64,000 bases of DNA from Photobacterium atrarenae (GTDB taxonomy: Bacteria > Pseudomonadota > Gammaproteobacteria > Enterobacterales > Vibrionaceae), in assembly GCF_024380015.1 (NCBI RefSeq), contig NZ_CP101509.1, positions 1,302,001-1,366,000 on the forward strand, given 5' to 3'. Both the position numbers and the translations under genes were made by a program. Positions 1 through 8,103 of this stretch are shown one piece after another (the stretch's first letter is position 1; each line of letters opens with the position of its first letter). The notes under the pieces are model-generated. The model saw only the letters and a program-made list of their open reading frames with translations, was not told the origin of the DNA and ran no database searches.

Positions 1-147
1 AGATGCACCGCAAAACAGAACGACTTCACTTTTGGCTATCTGCAAGTCAATGTTTTTAAGGCTCCAGCACGCAGTATCGTGATGCTCGTAGCGTACGCTG
101 ACATTGCGCAAATTTAGCAACTCGGTGTTTGAAGTAACTGAATTCAT
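1..147 (-). CDS. ECF transporter ATP-binding subunit, N-terminal part (cut by window edge)
   Basis: Only the first 49 codons are visible, reading leftwards from an ATG at 147. The product starts with a typical ABC ATPase first strand (LLNLRNVSVRYEHHD) followed by the second beta strand, and it runs off the window at CGAS, which is where a Walker A motif (GxSGxGKT) would begin. The start lies 4 nt after the stop of the T-component gene, so the order S-T-A is one operon. It should energise the ECF transporter formed with the two following entries. Which of the ECF ATPase subtypes it is cannot be told from this fragment. Confidence 0.8.
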   Translation of the reverse strand, partial: MNSVTSNTELLNLRNVSVRYEHHDTACWSLKNIDLQIAKSEVVLFCGAS

Positions 148-151
148 AAAC

Positions 152-868
152 CTACCCGAACAACAAAGAGATGAACAACAAACAAAGAGGCAAGGTTACG
201 ATCGTCAACACAAGGTAGTCGTGCCAAGAAAATGTTAGTGATTGACGTTCGCTGCGCTTTACTGAGGCAGATAACCCGCGGCTTAACGCAGCTGCTGATA
301 ATTCTTCACCGATGCGAGTGGTGTTGATCAGAAGCGGCAGCAGTCTTAAACGGATGATATGTTTGAAACGTAAGCCGCGCATTGCCAAGCTTTTTTCAAT
401 GGCAATGGCTTCGGAGAAAAAGGTCGGAAAGAAACGAAATACAACAGCGAGTGGAATCGTCATTTGTTGCGGCAGGCCAAGCTTACGGCAAGCTGCCAAG
501 AATTCGCTCACTGTCGTCGTTGAGACGAGATATATACCCGAAAATATCGCGGGCAGAATTCGCGTAAACACTCCGACTAATACCAGCAGCATGGAGTTAG
601 TTAAACCCTCTGTGATGGGCACCAGTACATAGGCTATGTATAGACAGGTGCTGTATATTGCACCATAACATCCGGCTAAATATAAACGTCCTTCTAGTCC
701 TAAAAGCAATAAGGGGATGACTGCCAATAGATAGGTTGATGAGCGAACCCAGGCATGGCTGCCGGCTACCCCGCTGACCACAAATACGCTGATGCTGAGT
801 AACAATAAAATCTTGGTTCGTGGATCGAGACTGAATCGCCGTTGCAAAGAGTGGCTGTTCAATCGCAT
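152..868 (-). CDS. ECF transporter transmembrane (T) component, CbiQ/EcfT family
   Basis: A hydrophobic protein of about 238 residues with an N-terminal RFSLDPRTKILLLL segment typical of EcfT/CbiQ, several membrane helices and a C-terminal cytoplasmic region. It carries Ala-Arg-Gly-type coupling motifs (MRGLRFK and LSRGLSAS), which in this family bind the ATPases. I place the start at 868 rather than the upstream ATG at 904, because the 868 ATG overlaps the stop of the S gene as TAATG, a standard translational-coupling arrangement. The upstream ATG would overlap the S gene by 37 nt. The A component follows after 4 nt. Substrate is set by the S component. Confidence 0.85.
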   Translation of the reverse strand: MRLNSHSLQRRFSLDPRTKILLLLSISVFVVSGVAGSHAWVRSSTYLLAVIPLLLLGLEGRLYLAGCYGAIYSTCLYIAYVLVPITEGLTNSMLLVLVGVFTRILPAIFSGIYLVSTTTVSEFLAACRKLGLPQQMTIPLAVVFRFFPTFFSEAIAIEKSLAMRGLRFKHIIRLRLLPLLINTTRIGEELSAAALSRGLSASVKRSERQSLTFSWHDYLVLTIVTLPLCLLFISLLFG

Positions 869-1455
869 TAAACAATACCTGCGCGTTTGAATTGAATGGA
901 ACAAACTCGTTTACCGATCACACTGCCAATAGCACCACACAAAATGCACGTTATAAATAAAAACGGCAGTGACCACATGGGTAATAAGGCTTCTAACTGC
1001 TGCGCGTAAGACTCACTATAACCTTGTTTCAACATGGCAAAGTATTCTTCGCGACCCACAAAGAAGGGGATAAAGTTTCCAATTACCCAACCACTAAACA
1101 AGGTGTATCCACACAAGCTCAATTTCGGGCTTTTGTATTGTCCGAGTGCAAGTACGAGGTCTGCGATTAAGCCAAACAACAAGCCAGTGAGGCAAGCCCA
1201 ATAGCCCATACCTGCGATAAACATTAATATCCCATTGATGGAGCCTAGTAACGTCACCATTCCGAACTTGTCAACCCGCGTCAGGAACAGCATGAACGGA
1301 ATACCACCGAACAAAGCGGGAATGACCGCAAGCAAAGGAATAAAAACGGGGATAAAACCTAAAAAACCGATAACGATCATGATGAAGAAATACAGAACCG
1401 AGTAGATTCCGACATTGATCAGGTCTTTAGCCGTTAGGCGAGCTTGTTGATTCAT
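868..1455 (-). CDS. ECF transporter S component, MptD/Trep_Strep family
   Basis: A 195-residue integral membrane protein with about six hydrophobic segments. The N-terminus (LTAKDLINVGIYSVLYFF) is typical of the Trep_Strep/MptD group of ECF S components, which usually sit beside a T subunit, ATPases and a pair of YbtP/YbtQ-like ABC half-transporters. Family members in Firmicutes have been tied to heme or siderophore uptake, so iron-related substrate binding is the best inference. It is the first gene of a leftward operon. A GGGAA ribosome site lies just upstream of the ATG at 1455. It is divergent from the ABC pair starting at 1853, across a 397-bp gap. Confidence 0.8.
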   Translation of the reverse strand: MNQQARLTAKDLINVGIYSVLYFFIMIVIGFLGFIPVFIPLLAVIPALFGGIPFMLFLTRVDKFGMVTLLGSINGILMFIAGMGYWACLTGLLFGLIADLVLALGQYKSPKLSLCGYTLFSGWVIGNFIPFFVGREEYFAMLKQGYSESYAQQLEALLPMWSLPFLFITCILCGAIGSVIGKRVCSIQFKRAGIV

Positions 1456-1852
1456 TTTTTATTCCCAAGAATTATTTAGATGAAGATGCCTAATCAGAAG
1501 TACGCCTGATTGGGGTTCGGCAGATCCGCTGTTGGTCATGTCTTCGTTGGCGGAATATTAAGGCCTTCTGACAGGCTGCTAAGGTTCGCCCTGTGCCTGT
1601 TCCAGATAAATTTCAGCAATTATGTAAGCCGCGAACAAATGGAACTACCCGCATCGGGCGAAAAAGCCCCGACTAGGGTGAATGAGAGCATTCTGATCAG
1701 GAATGGGAATGTCCGCATCGGGTTAAGTTCTCCTTATTCTTTAGCCCATTGAACCGATTGGGGCAGACGGCGACTGATCTGGGTAGCTTGTGATTAGATC
1801 GAAATTTATGATCTGCCGGATTGTTTCCTGTTGCTGTGAAGGACTGACAACG
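1456..1852. other. Divergent intergenic region with short direct repeats
   Basis: The 397 bp between the divergent ECF and ABC genes contains no convincing gene. The 10-mer CCGCATCGGG occurs at 1649-1658 and again at 1713-1722. The first copy overlaps a small hairpin (GGGC/GCCC with an A-rich loop, 1656-1669). A further imperfect palindrome sits around 1690-1706. I could not match a Fur box or a known riboswitch by eye. The repeats may be operator half-sites or part of a structured leader. Confidence 0.4.
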
Positions 1853-3670
1853 ATGTCTAATTTGGAAGATGACACTGGCTGGCTGACGTTATGGCGAATG
1901 GTAAAAGTTCGGCAAGGGTGTCTTTCTGCGTCGCTGATATTTACCTGTTTTGCCGCGTTGCTTGAGTTGCTGCCTTTCTGGCTTGTTTTTCAGGCAATGG
2001 AAGTTGTGCTCGGATACTACCAGCAATATCTTTCTTCCCCCGAACTGACAACCGCGCTCTATCACTCAGCGTTATGGATGATGGCGGCTCTGGCGGCAAA
2101 GACGATGGCGTATGCGCTAGCATACGGACTGAGCCATAAGGCTGCATTTGGCATTTTGACTCATACCCGCCGCCTTCTTGTAACTCGCCTGGCCTGGGCA
2201 CCGGTACATTGGTTGCAAAAGTACCATTCTGGCCAGTTGAAGCTGGCTGTGCTCCAGGATGTCGAGCGGGTGGAAAATTTCGTTGCCCACCATACGGTAG
2301 AAGTGTCGGTGTCGGCCATTGGTCCGGTGGTGGTAACCGGCTATTTGCTCTGGGTGGACTGGCGTCTGGCTCTTGCTAGTTTGCTGGTTGCACCGCTGGC
2401 GGTGTTCAGTTCAATGCTGGTGATGCGCGGGATGGATCAACTCTATACCGAGTATCACCAGGCATCGGTAAGCCTCAATCGCACCACGATAGAGTACCTG
2501 CGTAACATGCCGGTGATGAAACTGTTTCAGCAAGACAGCCGTCGCTTTAAAGCGATGATGGACAGTCTCGATCAGTATTACAGCATGGTGGCGAAGATTA
2601 CCAAAGTGACTGTGCCCAGGTGGGCAATGTTTACCTGCTTGCTGGGGGCAAACCTGCTGGTAATTTTGCCTGTTGCGATGGCGCTCTATCAGGCTGGTGA
2701 AGTGCGTTTGCTCGATGTTCTGATGGCGGTACTGCTTGGGGCCGGAATGCTACGTCCCTTGCTTAAGATCAGCAATTTTTTTACTGAAATTAAAGAGGTG
2801 CTGGCCGGCGTTAAACGACTCGCCCCGATCATGGCAGCGCCAACAACCGAGAATACATCACAACTAACGGCGCTGGAGACACCTTTGCAAGTGACCTTTA
2901 AAGATGTTTCGTTTGGCTATGATGACTTGCCGGTGCTGAATGGTCTCAATCTGGCCCTGGCGCCGGGGACAACCACTGTGCTGATGGGGCGATCCGGGGG
3001 CGGAAAATCGACTCTGGCCCAGTTGCTGGCAGGTTTGCTGGTACCTGATAGCGGCGAGGTGCTGGTCAACGGGGTGCCTGTCTCGTCATTGGATAACCAA
3101 CAGCGCGCGTCACTGATTGCTGTGGCTTCGCAGGATGTGTTTTTGTTTAAAGGGACAATTCGAGATAACCTGCAACTGGCACGTGACGGTATTACTGAGG
3201 AAGATATGCACCAAGCCGTCACCGTGGCACAAGCGCAGGAACTAATTCAACGCTTGCCGGAAGGCTATGATACGCAACTGCAGGAGCAGGGTGTTCGCCT
3301 GTCTGGTGGTGAAAAACAGCGTATTGCATTGGCTCGGGCGTTGCTCGCCGATACGCCTATCCTGGTACTTGATGAGGCTACTGCGTTTGCCGATAGCCTG
3401 ACCCAAAAAGCATTCTATCACGCATTGAAAAAGCACTATCCGGAGAAGACGGTGCTGGTAATTGCCCATCGTACGTACGGCCTTGAAAGTGCGGATCTTA
3501 TCGGCATCATTGAAGACGGACTCATTCAGTTACAGGGTAATCATGCTCATCTTCTGGGTACCAGTGATTACTACCGGCAGATCTGGCAGCTTCAAAACGA
3601 CACTGATAATTGGTCTATCGGTGTTGTTAAACGCCAATCAGTTGCAAAGGAGGTCGTCCATGCAGGCTGA
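1853..3670 (+). CDS. ABC half-transporter (fused permease-ATPase), YbtP/IrtA-like
   Basis: A 605-residue fused ABC exporter-fold protein. An N-terminal membrane domain of about six helices covers roughly residues 20-310, and the C-terminal ATPase has Walker A LMGRSGGGKST, signature LSGGEKQRIALARA, and Walker B ILVLDEATAFAD. The start is placed at the ATG at 1853, preceded by GAAGGA at 1838-1843; an upstream in-frame start would add 21 residues with no ribosome site. It overlaps the next gene by 11 nt, so the two half-transporters form a heterodimer. Pairs of this kind next to ECF S/T/A genes resemble the YbtPQ and IrtAB siderophore importers, which use an exporter fold. Iron or siderophore uptake is inferred from context. 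Confidence 0.85.
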   Translation: MSNLEDDTGWLTLWRMVKVRQGCLSASLIFTCFAALLELLPFWLVFQAMEVVLGYYQQYLSSPELTTALYHSALWMMAALAAKTMAYALAYGLSHKAAFGILTHTRRLLVTRLAWAPVHWLQKYHSGQLKLAVLQDVERVENFVAHHTVEVSVSAIGPVVVTGYLLWVDWRLALASLLVAPLAVFSSMLVMRGMDQLYTEYHQASVSLNRTTIEYLRNMPVMKLFQQDSRRFKAMMDSLDQYYSMVAKITKVTVPRWAMFTCLLGANLLVILPVAMALYQAGEVRLLDVLMAVLLGAGMLRPLLKISNFFTEIKEVLAGVKRLAPIMAAPTTENTSQLTALETPLQVTFKDVSFGYDDLPVLNGLNLALAPGTTTVLMGRSGGGKSTLAQLLAGLLVPDSGEVLVNGVPVSSLDNQQRASLIAVASQDVFLFKGTIRDNLQLARDGITEEDMHQAVTVAQAQELIQRLPEGYDTQLQEQGVRLSGGEKQRIALARALLADTPILVLDEATAFADSLTQKAFYHALKKHYPEKTVLVIAHRTYGLESADLIGIIEDGLIQLQGNHAHLLGTSDYYRQIWQLQNDTDNWSIGVVKRQSVAKEVVHAG

Positions 3671-5414
3671 TAGTATTTTGGGCGTTATTCTGCGGGTGAT
3701 TCAACGCAGTGAGCGTTCTTCCGCGCAACTGTTGAGCGGAATGATTTGGCGTATTGCCGAGCGTTTGCTGGATGTGTTACCGATGCTGGTCTGTTTCTGG
3801 TGGCTGCAGGCTGTATTGATGGCTGACGTTGGTGGCACTGGCGAGGTGACGCCTTCGATCGCTATGGTAACGGCATTGCTGGTGGGTATTTTTTCTCTTC
3901 AGCTATTTTGTGCAATACATGGACAGAAAAATAGCTTTCTCGGTAGTTATTCTATCATGGGGGGATACAGAGAGAAGCTACTTGATCGGGCGCACCAGTT
4001 GCCGCTGGGCGCGCTGTATCGTTATCGTACCGGCCAGCTGACCGATATGGTGACTGACGATGTTCTGCGGGTCGAAAACATTTTCACCCATTTGGTGATT
4101 GAGGTACTGACTACCTTATTGATCCCCGTAGTGCTGGTTGCGGGGTTGATGTGGGTTGATTGGCAGCTGGCGCTCAGCCTGATTATCGGTATGCCGTTTG
4201 CCTTCTGGGTGTTGCAGGTGACACGCAAGCTGTTTGTCCGGATGAGCCAGGATAAACAAGCGGTGTATCGCGATACATCAGGTCTGATTGTTGAGTTTGT
4301 GAGTGGCATCAAGACGTTGCGGTTCTATCATCGCGCTGAGCTGTGGCTGGGCAAGCTTTATCGTCATTTCGATGAGATGATCCGTATGTCGATTAAGGTT
4401 GAGCAATGGGGGGCCGTCCCGGTTGTGCTTTACCGGCTGTTGCTTGAGCTCGGGTTGGTGGTGTTTTTCCTGATTGCAGCGAATAAGATAGACGCCGGTA
4501 GCGCGAGCCCGTTGACGTTGCTGCTGTTTATGCTGCTTGCCCATCGCGTGATCTCTCCCTTGCTCGAAATGGGCCAGCATCTGACCATACTACGTTATGC
4601 AGTGCAGTGTGAAGGAAAGCTGCAAGGGCTTTATGATGAGGCGTTGTTGAGTGAGCCTGAGAAAGCTGCCGGGATCACCGAGTATTCAGTTTGTTTCGAC
4701 GGGGTGAGTTTTGGTTATGAGTCAATGCCAGTACTGCACAACATAAGTTTTACTGCCCGGCACCAGGCCGTGACGGCGATTGTCGGGCCTTCCGGTAGCG
4801 GCAAGAGCACCGTGATGAACCTGCTGGCACGCTTCTACGATCCGGATCAGGGCACTATCAGAGTCGGGGGTAAAGACGTCAAGGCGTTGGGTTCTGAAGG
4901 GCTTTACCAGCACATCAGCATGGTATTCCAGCAAGTGCAGTTATTTGACGGCACCATTATGGACAATGTGCGCATTGGTCGGCCGTCGGCCAGCGATGAA
5001 GATGTGTTTGCAGCTTGTAAAATGGCATATTGTGGAGAATTCATTAACCGGTTACCGGCAGGCTATCAGACACTCATTGGTGAGAGTGGAGCCAGTTTGT
5101 CTGGTGGTGAGAGGCAGCGACTTTCTATTGCCCGGGCACTGCTGAAAGATGCGCCAATCATCTTGCTTGATGAAGCCACAGCCTCTGTCGATGCCATTAC
5201 TCAGCACTATATCCAGCAAGCGTTATCCGAGCTGGTGAAAGATAAAACCGTGATTATGATAGCCCATCGCCTGAGCACTATTCGGGATGCCGACCAAATT
5301 TTGGTGCTCGATAGTGGGCAGTTGGTTCAGCGAGGGTGTCATGATGAGTTGCTTAAGCAAGAGGGACTATATCAGGAATTGTGGTCTGCCCAGAATGGCG
5401 TGCTGACGACTTAG
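3660..5414 (+). CDS. ABC half-transporter (fused permease-ATPase), YbtQ/IrtB-like
   Basis: A 584-residue partner of the preceding half-transporter. It has an N-terminal six-helix membrane domain, with TGQLTDMVTDDVLRVEN as the intracellular loop typical of this fold, and a C-terminal ATPase with Walker A IVGPSGSGKST, signature LSGGERQRLSIARA, and Walker B IILLDEATASVD. The ATG at 3660 is preceded by AAAGGAGG at 3646-3653 inside the end of the upstream gene. This decides the start against a longer in-frame reading of 66 extra residues. The two genes are translationally coupled. Both ATPase sites look complete, so neither subunit is obviously degenerate. Confidence 0.87.
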   Translation: MQADSILGVILRVIQRSERSSAQLLSGMIWRIAERLLDVLPMLVCFWWLQAVLMADVGGTGEVTPSIAMVTALLVGIFSLQLFCAIHGQKNSFLGSYSIMGGYREKLLDRAHQLPLGALYRYRTGQLTDMVTDDVLRVENIFTHLVIEVLTTLLIPVVLVAGLMWVDWQLALSLIIGMPFAFWVLQVTRKLFVRMSQDKQAVYRDTSGLIVEFVSGIKTLRFYHRAELWLGKLYRHFDEMIRMSIKVEQWGAVPVVLYRLLLELGLVVFFLIAANKIDAGSASPLTLLLFMLLAHRVISPLLEMGQHLTILRYAVQCEGKLQGLYDEALLSEPEKAAGITEYSVCFDGVSFGYESMPVLHNISFTARHQAVTAIVGPSGSGKSTVMNLLARFYDPDQGTIRVGGKDVKALGSEGLYQHISMVFQQVQLFDGTIMDNVRIGRPSASDEDVFAACKMAYCGEFINRLPAGYQTLIGESGASLSGGERQRLSIARALLKDAPIILLDEATASVDAITQHYIQQALSELVKDKTVIMIAHRLSTIRDADQILVLDSGQLVQRGCHDELLKQEGLYQELWSAQNGVLTT

Positions 5415-5516
5415 CTGGGGGGAAGCTTTGCTAGAAACGATGACGTTTTGAAGTAAAGCCTGATCCCGTTAGAGTGGGGGGCAGGCATTCTATTATGGCT
5501 AGATTGCCAGTGGCAG

Positions 5517-6461
5517 TTACTTGACGTAGTCAAACGTTGCAGAACTGAGCAGTTTTTCTATGACGCCTTCAAAGCTGATCCCCGCTTGTTTCGCGGCCAT
5601 CGGGAATACACTGCGCGTTGTCATCCCGGGGACAGTATTCATTTCAATGAGATAGATTTCGCCATCTTCATCAAGGAAAGTGTCAATACGACCCCAGCCC
5701 CGGCAGCCAAGAACTTGATAGGCCTTGAGGGCGATGGCTTGCATTTGCTGCTCTTGTTCCGGTGTCAGATCGGATGGGCAGTGGTAGGTCGCTGTCTCAT
5801 TGCCAAATTTGGCATTCCAATCGAAGAAAGTCTCTGATTTGATTTGGACGACTGGTAAGGCTTGGCCGTCCAGAATGGCACAAGTGTATTCGCGTCCCTG
5901 AATAAAGGCTTCAACGATAACTTCTTCATCATATTCAAATGCAGCAGTCAGTGCCGAAAATAAGTCTTGCGGGTTATCGGCTTTCGTGACGCCCAGGCTG
6001 CACCCTTGGTTTAACGGTTTTACAACCACAGGATAGGAGAGCTTGGAAAGTGTCTCTTTGATTGCGTCGGAAGGTGTGTTTTTGTTTACAGTTATCCATT
6101 CAGCCGTGTTGAGGCCATTGGCTTTCCAAATCTCTTTGGTTTTGTGTTTATTTAATGACGTAGAAGAGGCAAGCAACCCACTGCCGGTATATGGAATTTT
6201 GAGCATATCGCACAGTGCTTGAATATGACCGCTTTCACCGATACCACCATGTAAAGCGATAAATATGCGATCAAGATTGAAGAAACCCTGCAGGGTCACA
6301 TCAATGTGGCGAGGATCAATTTTAATCGCTTCATACCCCAGAAGTTCCACAGCCTTGGCGATACATTCGCCTGATTTAAGTGAGACAGAACGTTCACTTG
6401 AATCGCCGCCGTTTAGAATACCAATTCTCAAATTCTTACCACTATTGATAACTAGATACAA
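5517..6461 (-). CDS. ddl: D-alanine--D-alanine ligase (DdlB-like) with altered active site
   Basis: An ATP-grasp ligase of up to 314 residues that aligns with E. coli DdlB over its whole length: HGGIGESG, YTGSGLLAS, KPLNQGCSLG, GWGRIDTFLDEDG and the C-terminal MNTVPGMT. The N-terminal catalytic Glu is kept (E23, in SSERSVSL). The DdlB catalytic serine S150 corresponds to Cys154 here (codon 6000-6002), and DdlB Y216 corresponds to Phe219 (5805-5807). In the Ddl family the Tyr-to-Phe change at this position is linked to D-Ala-D-lactate synthesis. There is no in-frame ATG: translation must begin at TTG 6461 or TTG 6431. The gene stands alone, outside a division/cell-wall cluster, so it is probably a second ligase rather than the housekeeping one. 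Confidence 0.85.
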   Translation of the reverse strand: MYLVINSGKNLRIGILNGGDSSERSVSLKSGECIAKAVELLGYEAIKIDPRHIDVTLQGFFNLDRIFIALHGGIGESGHIQALCDMLKIPYTGSGLLASSTSLNKHKTKEIWKANGLNTAEWITVNKNTPSDAIKETLSKLSYPVVVKPLNQGCSLGVTKADNPQDLFSALTAAFEYDEEVIVEAFIQGREYTCAILDGQALPVVQIKSETFFDWNAKFGNETATYHCPSDLTPEQEQQMQAIALKAYQVLGCRGWGRIDTFLDEDGEIYLIEMNTVPGMTTRSVFPMAAKQAGISFEGVIEKLLSSATFDYVK

Positions 6462-6830
6462 TTTGGGTGAATGATATTGATAAAGATGTTAATTTGCAAC
6501 ACTTAAGGCTTTGTTTTTGAAGGCTTAAATATGTTAACCAGATAAATTGAGACTTAAGTGAGGTATGACCAGTCAGGCTGCATGGGCAAGCTCGGCGCTG
6601 GCCGCAAGTGTTTCCGATTCGGTGAATCAGGGCCGTCCGGGAAAAACTCCGGCGCTTAGCCCGGCGTATTCTCATCTTGTGGTTTGATAAATGTGACACG
6701 GTTGCGCTATCGCAATTATCTATACTATCCCGGCAGGGCCCGTAGCGATCGCGATACGCCATAGAATATGCATGCTATCGAGTCGCGTCTCTGTGCTTCA
6801 AACAGGCCCGCCACGATAGCGAGGTTACAG
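6462..6830. other. Intergenic region upstream of ddl and the Ca2+ exchanger
   Basis: This gap between divergent genes shows no supported coding frame. An in-frame ATG at 6768 could extend the exchanger by 21 residues but has no ribosome site. A GC-rich stretch around 6590-6670 may fold, and the 3' half should hold the exchanger promoter. No known riboswitch was recognised. Confidence 0.35.
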
Positions 6831-7904
6831 TTGGACTATTTATTGATGATCATCGGCTTGCTCCTGCTCATCGGCGGGGCAGACGGCCTAGTGAAAGGTG
6901 CTGCCCGACTCGCCGAAAGAATGGGGATCCCCAGCTTGGTGATCGGCTTAACCGTGGTCGCATTCGGAACCAGCGCCCCGGAGCTGGCCGTCAGCATTCG
7001 CGCTGTCCTCACGGGTCAGCGTGAAATGGCTATGGCGAATGTTGTGGGGAGCAATATCTTTAATGTCTTGTTCATTCTGGGGCTCTCGGCCATGATTATC
7101 CCCCTCACCATTTCCAGGCAGTTGATTCGTCAAGACGTGCCGGTCATGATCCTCACCAGTGCACTCGTGCTCTCTATGGCAATTGATGGGCAGCTCAGCC
7201 GGGGGAATAGCGCCGTACTGGTTGTGCTGCTCATGGGGTATACGGTGTTTTTATTTGTTCAGGGCAAACGGACGGAGCATCTGAAAACGCCAGTATCAAA
7301 TCGCGATGCTGGCACCGAGCCCACGGAGAACATGTCCCCGGTCTGGCACAGCATACTATGGCTGGCCGTCGGACTGAGTTGCCTGATCTTGGGGGCGAAT
7401 GTATTGGTCGGTAGTGCGGTAAATATCGCGAGAGTCTTTGAGATCAGTGAAGCTGTCATCGGGCTGACAATCCTGGCCATCGGGACCTCATTACCCGAGG
7501 TTGTCACCTCAATCGTGGCCAGCCTCCGAGGCCAACGTGATATCGCGGTGGGGAATGTGGTGGGCAGCAATACCTTTAACTTATTGGCTGTGCTTGGCAT
7601 TTCAGGTCTAGTCAGTGAGCAGGGGCTGACTGGCAGCCTCCAACTCGTGCAGCAGGATTTTCCCATCATGCTGGCTGTCGCTTTACTGTGCTTACCGTTT
7701 TTTTTCACCGGCGCATCCCTGAGCCGTGTCGAAGGCGGGCTCTTCTTCAGTTTATACCTGCTCTACAGTGCATTTTTAATCGGTATGACAACCCAGGCCC
7801 AATGGCTCAGTCCACTCAAGTTATTCATCTGCTACTTCTGTGTACCAGTGACGGTATTGACGGTTACCGGCTCACTGATCCGTGACTTGCGAAAAAGAAG
7901 ATAG
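6831..7904 (+). CDS. Calcium/sodium antiporter, CaCA family (YrbG-like)
   Basis: An integral membrane cation exchanger of about 357 residues with the two inverted alpha repeats of the CaCA superfamily. Repeat 1 has FGTSAPELAVS followed by VVGSNIFN, and repeat 2 has IGTSLPEVVTS followed by VVGSNTFN. The GTSxPE glutamates bind the cation. I place the start at TTG 6831, with GAGG at 6821-6824 seven bases upstream, because the protein then begins directly with the usual first helix (LLMIIGLLLLIGGADGLVKGA). A longer start at ATG 6768 is possible but lacks a ribosome site. It likely exports Ca2+ in exchange for Na+ or H+. It is monocistronic and divergent from the ligase gene. Confidence 0.88.
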   Translation: MDYLLMIIGLLLLIGGADGLVKGAARLAERMGIPSLVIGLTVVAFGTSAPELAVSIRAVLTGQREMAMANVVGSNIFNVLFILGLSAMIIPLTISRQLIRQDVPVMILTSALVLSMAIDGQLSRGNSAVLVVLLMGYTVFLFVQGKRTEHLKTPVSNRDAGTEPTENMSPVWHSILWLAVGLSCLILGANVLVGSAVNIARVFEISEAVIGLTILAIGTSLPEVVTSIVASLRGQRDIAVGNVVGSNTFNLLAVLGISGLVSEQGLTGSLQLVQQDFPIMLAVALLCLPFFFTGASLSRVEGGLFFSLYLLYSAFLIGMTTQAQWLSPLKLFICYFCVPVTVLTVTGSLIRDLRKRR

Positions 7905-8103
7905 GGGCCCCCGCATCCGGGAGATGACTTCCATCACTAAAATCAAATAAAACCAATAACCCAAAAGTGCTATATCTGTGGATGAAATCCAGCATTTTTC
8001 AGTCTTAAAAACTATCTCTCAGGAAATCGGTAACACGCTATACATCTGATACATATATCCGATATCATTTCTATCAATAGATGATTCTTGGGAATCAAAA
8101 ATA

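Noticed and set aside
1456..1852. Cobalamin or molybdenum-cofactor riboswitch
   Set aside because: No B12 box or Moco consensus could be found on either strand by eye.
6442..6762. Minus-strand open frame upstream of the ligase gene
   Set aside because: Cys/Arg/Ser-rich translation with no ribosome site or domain; more likely promoter region.
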